A stretch of DNA of 64,000 nucleotides, from NCBI GenBank assembly GCA_022340285.1, contig JAJDOG010000024.1, positions 1 through 64,000 on the forward strand. Reading direction: 5' to 3'. Below, in pieces: positions 46,602 to 55,438 of this stretch (position 1 is its first letter; every line of letters begins with the position of its first letter). The position numbers were made by a program, and so were the translations under genes. This DNA is from Betaproteobacteria bacterium (GTDB lineage: Bacteria > Pseudomonadota > Gammaproteobacteria > Burkholderiales > SG8-39). The notes under the pieces are model-generated. The model had not been told where the DNA came from and did no database searches. It was given only the letters and a program-made list of their open reading frames with translations.

Positions 46602-47108
46602 ATGAAAACTCGTGCGGAATCGACTCGTTCGCTCGGTGCGCAATTTCTTCGCGCGCTGATCTTTATCTCGTTGGCGGGGTCGGCGGCCAGTGCAGTCGCC
46701 GAGGTCACGGTGATGCAGCCATGGGTACGCGGCACGGTCGCGCCGCAAAAGGCGACCGGAGCCTTCATGACGCTCAAATCGACCAGCGACGCCAAGCTCG
46801 TCGCGGCGAGCTCACCCGCGGCGAAGCAGGTGGAGATCCACGAGATGGCAATGGTCAACAACGTGATGCGGATGCGGCCCGTCGCCGGAATCGAACTGCC
46901 GGCCGGAAAGGACGTCGCGCTCAAGCCAGGGGGCTATCACATCATGCTCATGGGAATCGGGCATCAGTTCAAGCAGGGCGAAACGATCCCGATCACGCTG
47001 ACCGTGCGTGACACCAACGGCAAGACCGAGACTATCGAGGTGAAGGCACAGGTACGCGATCTCACCGCGCCGGCCCCGATGCAGGGCATGTCGCACGACC
47101 GGCATTGA
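46602..47108 (+). CDS. PCu(A)C periplasmic copper chaperone
   Basis: A 168-residue exported protein with a signal peptide ending near GSAASAVA-EV. It carries the Cu(I)-binding pattern of the PCuAC family: HEMAMVNNVMRMR followed by GGYHIMLMG. The C-terminal HDRH may add a ligand. The family delivers copper to cytochrome oxidase CuA or other periplasmic cuproproteins. ATG 46602 (the track starts at 46554) has GGAG upstream. It follows glnS on the same strand after 67 bases. Confidence 0.9.
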   Translation: MKTRAESTRSLGAQFLRALIFISLAGSAASAVAEVTVMQPWVRGTVAPQKATGAFMTLKSTSDAKLVAASSPAAKQVEIHEMAMVNNVMRMRPVAGIELPAGKDVALKPGGYHIMLMGIGHQFKQGETIPITLTVRDTNGKTETIEVKAQVRDLTAPAPMQGMSHDRH

Positions 47109-47135
47109 CGCCTTTCGCGCGGCGGGGCGCCGTTC

Positions 47136-48092
47136 CTAGCCCACGGCGCGCCGCACGCTTTCGACTGCGTGATGGCGCAGGCGCGGGCCGGCGCGCATGA
47201 CTTGGCCCGGCAGTGGATGGCCGACGACTTCCTCGACCCTTCGCGCCACGCGGATGGCCCGCTCGAGATCGATGCCCGTCTCGAATCCGCATTCGTGAAG
47301 CAGGTAGACTAGATCCTCGGTGCAGATATTGCCCGTCGCGCCGGGCGCGAAGGGACAACCGCCGATGCCGCCGATCGAGGACTCGAATTCCCGGATGCCG
47401 AGCTCGAGGCCAGCGAGCACGTTCGCGAGGCCGATGCCGCGGGTATTGTGGAAATGGAGGGCGATCTCGAGCTCTGGAAAACGGCTGCGGATCGCCGCGA
47501 CGCCGGCGTCAACCAGCCGTGGCGTCGCCATGCCGGTGGTGTCGCCCAGCGAGATGTGTCGCACGCCGAGGCCGGCGTAGGCCTCGACGATGCGCAACAC
47601 CGATTCGATGGGCACTTCGCCCTCGAATGGGCAGCCGAATGCGGTGGCGACCGCGCCGCGCAACGGAATGCCCGCAGCGCGTCCGATCGCGGCAACCTCG
47701 GCCACGTTCTCGAGCGATGCGCCGATCGGCTTGTTCAGGTTGGTCTGATTATGGCTCTCGCTCGCCGATACGAAGCAGACCATCATGTCGACCCTGGCCG
47801 CAGCGGCGGCTTCGGCGCCCCTCGCGTTGGGCACCAGCGCTTGTAATCGCACGCCCTTGCGCCGCTCGACCTGCGCCATCACCTGGACGGCATCCGCCAT
47901 CTGCGGCACTGCGCGCGGCGACACGAACGAAGTCGCCTCGAAGCTCGCAACTCCGGCATCGATCAGCGCGTCGAGGATCTCGACTTTGGTGGGCGTCGGG
48001 ATGAATGCCGGCTCGGCCTGGAACCCATCACGGGTGCCGACTTCGGTGACGAGGACCTTGCGGTCCGCGGCATTGGCGGGTGTCAGACGCAT
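47136..48092 (-). CDS. Hydroxymethylglutaryl-CoA lyase family protein
   Basis: A 318-residue TIM-barrel lyase that would split HMG-CoA to acetyl-CoA and acetoacetate at the end of leucine breakdown. The catalytic EVGTRDGFQ (Arg-Asp), the metal-binding HFHNTRG and the glycine-rich Cys loop GGIGGCPFAPGATGN are all intact. Betaproteobacteria carry several paralogues of this family, some of which use other 3-hydroxy-3-methylacyl-CoAs, so the exact substrate is open. No other leucine-catabolic gene is adjacent. It is divergent from the alpha/beta hydrolase. Confidence 0.9.
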   Translation of the reverse strand: MRLTPANAADRKVLVTEVGTRDGFQAEPAFIPTPTKVEILDALIDAGVASFEATSFVSPRAVPQMADAVQVMAQVERRKGVRLQALVPNARGAEAAAAARVDMMVCFVSASESHNQTNLNKPIGASLENVAEVAAIGRAAGIPLRGAVATAFGCPFEGEVPIESVLRIVEAYAGLGVRHISLGDTTGMATPRLVDAGVAAIRSRFPELEIALHFHNTRGIGLANVLAGLELGIREFESSIGGIGGCPFAPGATGNICTEDLVYLLHECGFETGIDLERAIRVARRVEEVVGHPLPGQVMRAGPRLRHHAVESVRRAVG

Positions 48093-48240
48093 GGGTGGCT
48101 CGCTCGCGTGATTCCGGTTCGCACAAGCCTACCACCGGCCCGGTCGTCGGGTCGGCTTCGCGCGAGACTTCCCACAGCGCGCGACGAGAGGTAAGGTAGC
48201 TGCCCGGGCAACGCTCGGCAGCATGGAGTGAGGAGGCGAG

Positions 48241-49113
48241 ATGTCCAGAAGTGAGGCAAAAACCGGGCGCGCCCAATCCGGCGACGTCGGCCTTTTTTTC
48301 CGGCGATTCGGCAGCCCCGGGGCGACGCCGGTGCTGATCCAGCACGGTCTCTCCTTCTTCTCGTACGACTGGATCGAGGCCGCGAGCGCACTGGCGGCGG
48401 ACCGCGAAGTCGTCGCGATGGACATGCGCGGCTTCGGCGACTCGGATTCCAGCCCGCGCGGGGACTATTCGCTGGCGGCGTTCGCGGGAGATACCATCGC
48501 CCTGCTCGACCATCTGGGTTGGCGCCAAGCCGTGCTGATAGGCCATTCGATGGGTGGCCGCAACGCGACGTTCTGCACGGCGGAGCATCCCGGGCGAGTG
48601 AAGGCTCTGGTGCTCGTGGACTACTCGCCCGAGAACGCCCCGGCCGGGTCGAAGCGGGTCAGGGCGCAGGTCGCCGGCACCCCCGACACGTTCGAATCGG
48701 TAGACGCGGCGATGCTGCACTTCAAGAACGATCCCGACGAGCCCGCGAAGCGCGCGCGCTTCGAGGCATATCTGCGCAAAGTCGAGGGCGGCTATGCGAT
48801 CAAGCGGGATCCGTACTTTCGAGAGCAGTTCCGCCGCGCGCTCGAGACTGGTCAGCACCCCAAGCTCGGTGTCGACATGTGGCAGATGCTCGGGCGCCTG
48901 CAGTGTCCCACGCTCGTCATTCGCGGCGCGCGCTCGGACATGTTCGCGCCGGAGACCGTCGCGAGAGTGCGCGCCGCCAACGCCCTGATCCAGGTCGTCG
49001 AGGTCGATGCCGGTCACAACATCGCGGTCGAGAACCGGGACGGATTCCTGTCTGCTGTACGACCGTTCCTGCAGCAAGTGGAGGCGCACCATGAGCAAGA
49101 CGCACGAGCCTGA
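48241..49113 (+). CDS. Alpha/beta hydrolase
   Basis: A 290-residue cytosolic alpha/beta hydrolase. The oxyanion segment LIQHGLSFFSYDW, the nucleophile elbow GHSMGG near residue 101, the acid region RGARSDMFAP and the catalytic His in DAGHNIAVE give a complete triad. The substrate is unknown; epoxide, ester and C-C-bond hydrolases share this pattern. GAGGAGG precedes the ATG. Its 3' end overlaps the VOC gene by 23 bases, so the two are coupled. Confidence 0.85.
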   Translation: MSRSEAKTGRAQSGDVGLFFRRFGSPGATPVLIQHGLSFFSYDWIEAASALAADREVVAMDMRGFGDSDSSPRGDYSLAAFAGDTIALLDHLGWRQAVLIGHSMGGRNATFCTAEHPGRVKALVLVDYSPENAPAGSKRVRAQVAGTPDTFESVDAAMLHFKNDPDEPAKRARFEAYLRKVEGGYAIKRDPYFREQFRRALETGQHPKLGVDMWQMLGRLQCPTLVIRGARSDMFAPETVARVRAANALIQVVEVDAGHNIAVENRDGFLSAVRPFLQQVEAHHEQDARA

Positions 49114-49684
49114 CCGGGTCTCGACCCGTGGCATCGACCACCTTGCGTTCGTCACCGACGATCTGCCCGGCACCATGGATTTCTACACGCGCGTGGTCGG
49201 CATGCGCCTCGTGCACGTCCGTCGGGTGCCCTACGAGCGCGACCGCGGCCAGCCGCCCTACGACAACCTGCGCCATTATTTCTTCGACATGGGCAACGAC
49301 AGCCTGCTCGCGTTCTTCGAGTACCCGAAGGGGCTCGCGCGCTCGAACCGCGACCTTCCGGGCGGCATGCAGCACGTCGCCTTTCACGTTCCGATGGACC
49401 GCTTCGACGCAGTGGTCGAGCGCGTGCGCTCGCACGGCGTGAACGTCATCGGCCCCGTCAGCCTCGGCGGGCGGTTCTGGTCGGCCTACTTCTTCGATCC
49501 GAACGGCATTCGCCTGGAATTCGCGACATCGCGCACGAAGACGCCAGTGGGTGTCGTCGACTCGGTGCGCCAGACCGAGGAAGAGGCGCGCGCGGAACTC
49601 GAGACGCTCTTCGACGATCCGCGTCTCGTCGACGAGTGGCTCGCGAAGATGCCCCTCCTCGACACCCCCGTCGAGACGACCTAG
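49091..49684 (+). CDS. VOC-superfamily (glyoxalase/extradiol-type) protein
   Basis: A 197-residue vicinal-oxygen-chelate protein with GIDHLAFVTDDLPGTMDFYTRVVG at the start and MQHVAFHVP plus FFDPNGIRLEFATS later. These supply His and Glu residues suited to a metal site. It could be a lyase, isomerase or ring-cleavage enzyme. The start overlaps the preceding hydrolase gene by 23 bases (the track starts at 49007). The pairing suggests both act on one metabolite. Confidence 0.85.
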   Translation: MSKTHEPDRVSTRGIDHLAFVTDDLPGTMDFYTRVVGMRLVHVRRVPYERDRGQPPYDNLRHYFFDMGNDSLLAFFEYPKGLARSNRDLPGGMQHVAFHVPMDRFDAVVERVRSHGVNVIGPVSLGGRFWSAYFFDPNGIRLEFATSRTKTPVGVVDSVRQTEEEARAELETLFDDPRLVDEWLAKMPLLDTPVETT

Positions 49685-49691
49685 CACAGCG

Positions 49692-51074
49692 CTACAGCAT
49701 CTTCTCCGGGCGCACCCAGTCAGCGAACTGGGTTTCCGTGACGTAGCCGAGCGCGAGCGCGGCCTCGCGCAGCGTGGTGCCCTCCGCGTGCGCCTTGTGC
49801 GCGATCTTCGCCGCCTTGTCGTAGCCGATGTGCGGCGCGAGCGCGGTGACCAGCATCAGCGAGCGGGCGAGCAGATCCGCGATGCGCTCCGGGTCGGGCT
49901 CGATGCCCGATGCGCAGTAGTGATCGAACGACCGCGCGCCGTCGGCCAATAGCCTGCAGCTCTGCAGGAAGCAGTAGGCGATGACCGGCTTCGCGACGTT
50001 CAGCTCGAAGTTCCCGGACGCACCCGCGACGCCGATGGCGACGTCGTTGCCGAACACCTGCGCCGCGAGCATCAGGACCGCTTCGCACTGGGTCGGGTTC
50101 ACCTTGCCTGGCATGATCGAGCTCCCGGGCTCGTTCTTCGGGATCGTGATCTCGCCGATTCCGCAGCGCGGGCCGCTCGCGAGCCAGCGCACGTCGTTCG
50201 CGATCTTCGCGAGCGCAGTCGCCGCGGTGCGCAGCGTTCCATGCGCGTTCACCAGCGCATCGTGTGCCGCGAGTGCCTCGAACTTGTTCGGCGCGGAGAC
50301 GAACGGCAATCCGGTCAGCCGCGCGAGCTCGGCCGCCGCTCGCACACCGAACTCGGGCGGTGCATTGAGCCCCGTCCCGACGGCCGTGCCCCCCAACGCG
50401 AGCCCCGCGAGCCGTGGATACGCCGCCTCGATATGGCGAACGGCGTGGTCGAGCTGCGCGGCATAGCCAGAGAACTCCTGGCCAAGTGTCAAGGGCGTGG
50501 CGTCCTGCAGGTGGGTTCGCCCGATCTTCACGATCCGCGCAAAGGCCTCGCTCTTCGCCGACAGCGTCGCGGCCAGCGCCCGCAGTGCCGGAACAACGTC
50601 GTGCACGAGCGAGCCATAGGCGGCGACGTGCATGGCGGTGGGAAACGCGTCGTTGGTGGACTGACTGCGATTCACGTGGTCGTTGGCATGCACGCGGCGA
50701 CCCGCTCCACGCGCGTCGCCGAGGAGTTCGCTCGCGCGGTTGGCGAGCACCTCGTTCACGTTCATGTTGGTCTGGGTACCCGAACCGGTCTGCCAGACCA
50801 CGAGAGGAAAGTCGTCGGCATGGCGACCGGCGAGCACTTCGTCGGCCGCCGCGACCACGGCATCCGCGATCGTGGCGTCGAGCGTGCCAAGATCGCGATT
50901 GACCGTGGCCGCCGCGCGCTTGACCCGCACCAGTGCGCGGATGAGCTCTGCCGGCATGCGTTCGTTCGAGATCCTGAAATGCTTGAGGGAGCGCTGCGTC
51001 TGTGCCCCCCAGAGGCGCTCGGCCGGAACCTCGACGGGTCCGAAGCTGTCGTGCTCGATTCGCGTGTCAGCCAT
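49692..51074 (-). CDS. fumC: Fumarate hydratase, class II
   Basis: A 460-residue TCA-cycle enzyme interconverting fumarate and malate, without an iron-sulfur cluster. It begins [17 protein letters not shown] and has [47 protein letters not shown] and the superfamily signature [11 protein letters not shown]. The track fuses it with the antisense of the next gene (49692..51938). ATG 51074 has GGAG 8 bases upstream. Confidence 0.97.
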   Translation of the reverse strand: MADTRIEHDSFGPVEVPAERLWGAQTQRSLKHFRISNERMPAELIRALVRVKRAAATVNRDLGTLDATIADAVVAAADEVLAGRHADDFPLVVWQTGSGTQTNMNVNEVLANRASELLGDARGAGRRVHANDHVNRSQSTNDAFPTAMHVAAYGSLVHDVVPALRALAATLSAKSEAFARIVKIGRTHLQDATPLTLGQEFSGYAAQLDHAVRHIEAAYPRLAGLALGGTAVGTGLNAPPEFGVRAAAELARLTGLPFVSAPNKFEALAAHDALVNAHGTLRTAATALAKIANDVRWLASGPRCGIGEITIPKNEPGSSIMPGKVNPTQCEAVLMLAAQVFGNDVAIGVAGASGNFELNVAKPVIAYCFLQSCRLLADGARSFDHYCASGIEPDPERIADLLARSLMLVTALAPHIGYDKAAKIAHKAHAEGTTLREAALALGYVTETQFADWVRPEKML

Positions 51075-51103
51075 CTTCGATTCTCCAGCTGTTCGGTTCC
51101 ATT

Positions 51104-52399
51104 CTAGGGACCCTGGCGCTCGTCCGTCCGGGGCGCCGCCGATTCCCCGATTACGATGCGCGCGTGGCGCTCGAACGTCCAGTATGACCACGCCCATTCC
51201 ATCAGCACGACGAACCGGTTGCGAAATCCGATCAGGAAATAGATGTGGGCGAAGAGCCACGCGAGCCACGCCGGGTAGCCCCAGAGCCGCATGCGCCCGA
51301 TCACCGCGACGGCGGCCCGGCGGCCGATCGTGGCAAGCGTCCCGTAGTCGCGGTAGCGAAACGGCCGCGTCGGGCGTCCCGCGAGCAGCGCGATCACGTT
51401 GCGCGCGGCGTGCGCGCCCATCTGCTTCGCCGCCGGGGCAATGCCCGGCACCGGTGAGCCGTTCGACTGGACCGAAGCAAGGTCGCCCGCCACGAAGATT
51501 TCCGGGTAACCCGGGACCGACAGATCGGGCGCGACGCGAACGCGGCCGGCCCGATCGAGCGGCACGCGAAGCGAAGCGCCGAGCGGCGAGGCTGCCACGC
51601 CCGCCGCCCAGATCACGGTGCGTGCCGGGATGCGCGAACTGCCGATGGAGGAGCCGATAGAGGCGCCGATCGAGACACCGGCCGCGTCGATCGCCGTCGC
51701 GAGGCATCCGGTGCGCACCTCGACGCCGAGACGTTCCAGCTGTCGGCGTGCCCGCTCCGACAGCTCGGGAGGATACGGCGGCAGCACGCGATCGGCGCCT
51801 TCGAGGAGGATCACCCGCGTCTGGTGCGTGTCGATGTGGCGGAACTCGCCGCGCAGTGTGTGGCGCGCGATCTCTGCGAGGGTGCCGGCGAGTTCGACGC
51901 CGGTCGCACCGGCGCCGATCACTACGAACGTCAGCCACGCTGTGCGCGCGGCCGGATCGGCCTCGCGCTCCGCGCGCTCGAAGGCGGTGAGAATGCGACG
52001 GCGGATTTCGAACGCGTCCTCGAGCGTCTTGAGTCCCGGCGCGTCAGCTTCCCACTCGTCCCGCCCGAAGTAGCTGTGTCTGGCACCGCTTGCAACGATC
52101 AGAAAGTCGTACGCGACCTCCTCCTCTCCGTCGAGGACCACGACGTGCCGCTCGGGGTCGATTCGGCGCACGTCCGCCATCAGCACGGTAAGGTTCTTCT
52201 GGCGCCTCAGGATGTGCCGGATCGGCGCGGCGATCTCGGTGGCCGAAAGGCCCGCCGTGGCGACCTGGTAGAGGAGCGGCTGGAAGAGATGATGGTTCGC
52301 GCGGTCGATTATCGTCACCCGCACGCCATCGCGGCCGACCCCGCGTGCTGCGGCGAGCCCACCGAAACCACAACCGATGATCACGACGTGCGGCGTCAT
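51104..52399 (-). CDS. NADH:quinone oxidoreductase, type II (NDH-2)
   Basis: A 431-residue single-subunit flavoprotein passing electrons from NADH to quinone without proton pumping. The FAD motif [12 protein letters not shown] is at the N-terminus, the NADH motif [16 protein letters not shown] near 165, and FVAGDLASV follows. The C-terminal amphipathic/hydrophobic stretch ([20 protein letters not shown]) anchors it to the inner membrane. ATG 52399, just before the Rossmann strand, is preferred to 52423. A short 12-base tandem repeat inside the gene encodes repeated SIG(A/S) residues. Confidence 0.9.
   Translation of the reverse strand: MTPHVVIIGCGFGGLAAARGVGRDGVRVTIIDRANHHLFQPLLYQVATAGLSATEIAAPIRHILRRQKNLTVLMADVRRIDPERHVVVLDGEEEVAYDFLIVASGARHSYFGRDEWEADAPGLKTLEDAFEIRRRILTAFERAEREADPAARTAWLTFVVIGAGATGVELAGTLAEIARHTLRGEFRHIDTHQTRVILLEGADRVLPPYPPELSERARRQLERLGVEVRTGCLATAIDAAGVSIGASIGSSIGSSRIPARTVIWAAGVAASPLGASLRVPLDRAGRVRVAPDLSVPGYPEIFVAGDLASVQSNGSPVPGIAPAAKQMGAHAARNVIALLAGRPTRPFRYRDYGTLATIGRRAAVAVIGRMRLWGYPAWLAWLFAHIYFLIGFRNRFVVLMEWAWSYWTFERHARIVIGESAAPRTDERQGP
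51641..51676 (-). repeat. Three 12-base tandem units inside the NDH-2 gene
   Basis: Plus-strand units GCCGATGGAGGA, GCCGATAGAGGC and GCCGATCGAGAC follow one another without gaps. They encode SIGS/SIGA repeats in a surface-loop region between the NADH-binding strands. Being in frame, copy-number change would add or remove four residues. Confidence 0.7.
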
Positions 52400-52450
52400 G
52401 CCGCAAGTGTAATCGGGCGGCATTCGCGCCGCCCCGCGCCTAGACGCCCG

Positions 52451-53983
52451 TCAACTCGGGCACTCGAGCGTGCTCTGGACTTCGCCGTCGTCGCTGACCG
52501 ACTCGAGGCGCACGGTGAAGCCCCACAGGCGTCCGAGGTGCTTGAGGGTTTCCTCCGCCTCGTCCTCGCGCAGCGGCTGGCCGCGCGGCATCTGGTGTCG
52601 CAGCGTGAGCGAGCGATCCCCGTCGCGCTCGTAGTTCGCCACCTGTATGTCAGGCACTGTGAAGTCCCGGCTGTATTGACGCGAGAGCAGCGTGCGCACG
52701 CGTTGATAGCCGGCCTCGTCGTGAATCGCATCGACGACGAGCTCGGGCTCGTCCTCATGGTCGGCGACCGCGAAGAGCCGGAAGTCGCGGATGAGCTTCG
52801 GCGAAAGATACTGCGCGATGAAGGACTCGTCCTTGAAGTTCCGCATCGCGAAATCGAGAACCTGCCGCCAGTCGCCGCCGGCAATCTCCGGAAACCACTG
52901 CCGGTCCTCGTCGGTGGGCGCCTCGCAGATACGCTTGAGGTCCGTGAACATCGCGAAACCCAGCGCGTAGGGGTTGAGGCCGCCGTACCCGGGCTGATCG
53001 AACCCGCGTTGCGAGATTACGTTCGTGTGAGACTGGAGGAACTCGAGCATGAACGAGTCGTCCACGAGACCCTTGTCGTAGAGCCGGTTGGTGAGCGTGT
53101 AATGCCAGAAGCACGCCCAGCCTTCGTTCATGACCTTGGTCTGCGACTGCGGATAGAAGTACTGGGAGATCTTGCGCACGATGCGCACGATCTCCTTCTG
53201 CCAGGGTTCGAGCTTAGGGGAATACTTCTCGACGAAGTAGAGCACGTTCTCTTCGGGCTCCGCAGGGAACACCGGGCGAGTCGCCTCCTCGGCCTCTTTC
53301 GACTCCTTGCGGGGCAGAGTTCGCCAGAGATCGTTGAAGAGTTGCCGCGCACTCTCCTCGCGCTCCGATTGCCGGCGCACTTCGTCCTTCAGCGACTTCG
53401 CGCCCGGCCGCTTGTACTTGTCCACACCGTGCGGCGAGAGCGCATGGCAGGAATCCAGTATCTCCTCGACGGCCGGGATACCGTAGCGCTCCTCGCATTT
53501 CATCACGAAGCTGCGCGCGAATACGAGGTAGTCGAGTATCGCGTCCGCGTAGGTCCACTGGCGAAAGAGGTAGTTGCCCTTGAAGAACGAGTTGTGACCA
53601 TAGCTCGCGTGCGCGATCACGAGCGCCTGCATGGTGATCGTGTTCTCCTCCATGAGGTACGCGATGCAGGGGTCGGAATTGATGACGATCTCGTAGGCGA
53701 GCCCTTGGTACCCCTTGCGATAGAGCGCCTCGTTCCGGATGAACTCCTTGCCGTGGGTCCAGTGCGGATACGTGATCGGCAGTCCGGTCGAGGCGTACGC
53801 ATCGAGCATCTGCTCGGAAGTGATGACCTCGATCTGGTTGGGATAGGTGTCGAGGCCGAATTCGCGCGCGCACTCGCCGATCGCGTCGTCGTAGCGGCGA
53901 ATGAGGTCGAACGTCCACTCTGGACCGCGCGAGATCGGCTCGGCCGCGCGCCGGATCGTCCCGACCGTCGGATTCGCGGTCAC
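52451..53983 (-). CDS. spoVR: SpoVR family protein (YcgB-like)
   Basis: A 510-residue SpoVR/YcgB protein, found in Gram-negatives as the third gene of the prkA-yeaH-spoVR unit and in Bacillus linked to spore cortex formation; the biochemical role is unknown. Family segments include GLDTYPNQIEVITSEQMLDAY, AHASYGHNSFFKGNYLF and MNEGWACFWHYTL. The GTG start overlaps the yeaH stop by four bases (GTGA). Expression in starvation or stationary phase is expected from its operon. Confidence 0.94.
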   Translation of the reverse strand: MTANPTVGTIRRAAEPISRGPEWTFDLIRRYDDAIGECAREFGLDTYPNQIEVITSEQMLDAYASTGLPITYPHWTHGKEFIRNEALYRKGYQGLAYEIVINSDPCIAYLMEENTITMQALVIAHASYGHNSFFKGNYLFRQWTYADAILDYLVFARSFVMKCEERYGIPAVEEILDSCHALSPHGVDKYKRPGAKSLKDEVRRQSEREESARQLFNDLWRTLPRKESKEAEEATRPVFPAEPEENVLYFVEKYSPKLEPWQKEIVRIVRKISQYFYPQSQTKVMNEGWACFWHYTLTNRLYDKGLVDDSFMLEFLQSHTNVISQRGFDQPGYGGLNPYALGFAMFTDLKRICEAPTDEDRQWFPEIAGGDWRQVLDFAMRNFKDESFIAQYLSPKLIRDFRLFAVADHEDEPELVVDAIHDEAGYQRVRTLLSRQYSRDFTVPDIQVANYERDGDRSLTLRHQMPRGQPLREDEAEETLKHLGRLWGFTVRLESVSDDGEVQSTLECPS

Positions 53984-55251
53984 GCCGTCTCCTTGCTGAA
54001 CAGATCGCGAAAGACCGGATAGATCTCGGCGTGCCCCGCCACACGTCGCATCGCGAAGTTCTGCGCGATCGCCGGGAGTTCCTCGTACGCCGCCCAGAGC
54101 GTGCTCGTGCGCCCGTCGTTCTCGTCCGGGATCTCGACATAGGCGAAGAAGCGGGTGAGCGGGAGCAAGAATTCGCGCAGGAATCGCACGCTTTTCGCCG
54201 GGTCGCTGCCGAAGGCGTCCCCGTCGGAAGCCTGCGCCGCGTAGATGTTCCAGCTCGAGTCGTTATAGCGCTCCTCGACGATCTCGTGCATCAGCTCGAG
54301 CGCGGAGCAGACGACCGTTCCGCCGGTGCGCGGATCGTGGAAGAAGGCCTGCTCGTCGCACTCCTCGGCGTTGTCGGTATGCCGGATGAATACGAGATTA
54401 ACCTGCTCGTACTTGCGCGTCAGAAAGAGGTAGAGCAGCGTGAAGAACCGCTTCGCGAGGTCCTTCTTGCGCTCGTCCATCGATGCCGAGACGTCCATCA
54501 GGCAGAACATCACCGCTCGCGCGACGGGCGCCGGGACGGCCACCCGGTTGCGGTAGCGCAGATCGAGATCGTCCAGAAACGGCACGCGCTGCAGCTTCTT
54601 CTCCAGCGTCTCGACGCGCTCGCGCAGCATCGAAACCTGCATGATCGATACGGAGCGGCGCTCGGCCTCCTCCAACTCCGCGCGCGCGGCCTCGAGCTCG
54701 TCGCGGATGGCCGCGGAAAGCGCGATCCGGCGCCCGAGTGATTGCTTGAGCGTGCGCACGACGGCCAGGTTGTTCGGGGAGCCCTCTCGACGGTAGCCGG
54801 CGCGCACCCACTTGCGCTCGGGGATGTCGCCGAGGAAGTTGCGCACCAGATCCGGAAGCTCCATGTCCTCGAAGAAGAGATCGAGGAACTCCTCCCGCGA
54901 CAGGCTGAACACGAAATCGTCGACGCCCTCGCCCTCGCCGCCTTCGCTACCCCGGCCACCGCCTTCGCCGCCGCCCTGGGGACGGGGGATCGTGTCGCCT
55001 GCGATGAATTCGCGATTCCCGGAATTGACGACTTCGCGGTCGCCGCCGGGCCCATGGCGGAACACCGGCTCGCGAATGTCGCGCGCCGGAATGTTCACGT
55101 TGCCGCCCTTGTCGATGTCGGTGATCGAACGCTCGGAGGCGATCCCCTTTACCGAGCGGCGGATCTGCTCCTTGTAGCGGCGCAGGAAACGCTCGCGATT
55201 GACCGCGCTCTTGTTCCCGCCCCCGAGCCTCCGGTCTATGAGGTGGTTCAT
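53980..55251 (-). CDS. yeaH: YeaH/YhbH family protein (DUF444, VWA-like)
   Basis: A 423-residue DUF444 protein, close to the length of E. coli YeaH. The N-terminus HLIDRRLGGGNKSAVNRERFLRR is typical, a Gly/Glu-rich low-complexity stretch sits near residues 90-112, and the VWA-like metal site motif MDVSASMDE is near 255. It acts together with the PrkA kinase and SpoVR in a stress response of unknown mechanism. The track starts at a TTG (55332); ATG 55251 fits the family. No clear Shine-Dalgarno is visible. Confidence 0.92.
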   Translation of the reverse strand: MNHLIDRRLGGGNKSAVNRERFLRRYKEQIRRSVKGIASERSITDIDKGGNVNIPARDIREPVFRHGPGGDREVVNSGNREFIAGDTIPRPQGGGEGGGRGSEGGEGEGVDDFVFSLSREEFLDLFFEDMELPDLVRNFLGDIPERKWVRAGYRREGSPNNLAVVRTLKQSLGRRIALSAAIRDELEAARAELEEAERRSVSIMQVSMLRERVETLEKKLQRVPFLDDLDLRYRNRVAVPAPVARAVMFCLMDVSASMDERKKDLAKRFFTLLYLFLTRKYEQVNLVFIRHTDNAEECDEQAFFHDPRTGGTVVCSALELMHEIVEERYNDSSWNIYAAQASDGDAFGSDPAKSVRFLREFLLPLTRFFAYVEIPDENDGRTSTLWAAYEELPAIAQNFAMRRVAGHAEIYPVFRDLFSKETA

Positions 55252-55328
55252 AGGTCGCAATACGGTGTGTGTCGCGCCCCGATCAGGGCGGCGATCGACC
55301 GGGTTCGACCGGCGGGAAGGTTGAACGA

Positions 55329-55350
55329 ACAAGGGGAGGAATCCCCTTGT
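55329..55350. repeat. Hairpin 1 in the prkA-yeaH intergenic region
   Basis: ACAAGGGG, a six-base loop and CCCCTTGT form a perfect 8-bp stem. It resembles the second hairpin a few bases away in arm sequence, so the two may be related repeats. On the transcript it lies shortly before yeaH. Confidence 0.6.
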
Positions 55351-55360
55351 ATATCCCCCA

Positions 55361-55399
55361 CTCGGGACAAGGGGGCAAGCCCCCTTGTAGATCCCCGAG
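55361..55399. repeat. Hairpin 2 (long, GC-rich) in the prkA-yeaH intergenic region
   Basis: ACAAGGGGG-CAAG-CCCCCTTGT is a perfect 9-bp stem that can close to 10 bp with a two-base loop. It is flanked by CTCGGG and CCCGAG, which can pair further out. It shares ACAAGGGG/CCCCTTGT arms with hairpin 1. Lying just downstream of the prkA stop, it could act as a partial terminator, an mRNA-stability element or a REP-like repeat. Confidence 0.6.
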
Positions 55400-55438
55400 G
55401 CGTGCCGCGTTGCTTACACGTTCGGATAGCGGCTCGGT

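Noticed and set aside
47127-47149. GC-rich hairpin at the PCuAC/HMG-CoA-lyase convergent junction as a terminator
   Set aside because: The 7-bp stem has a 9-base loop, overlaps coding sequence and has no U-tract; too weak to call.
49692-51938. 748-residue minus-strand ORF as a fused fumarase
   Set aside because: The N-terminal 288 residues are a frame-shifted reading of the NDH-2 gene. Fumarase itself begins at ATG 51074 with its own Shine-Dalgarno.
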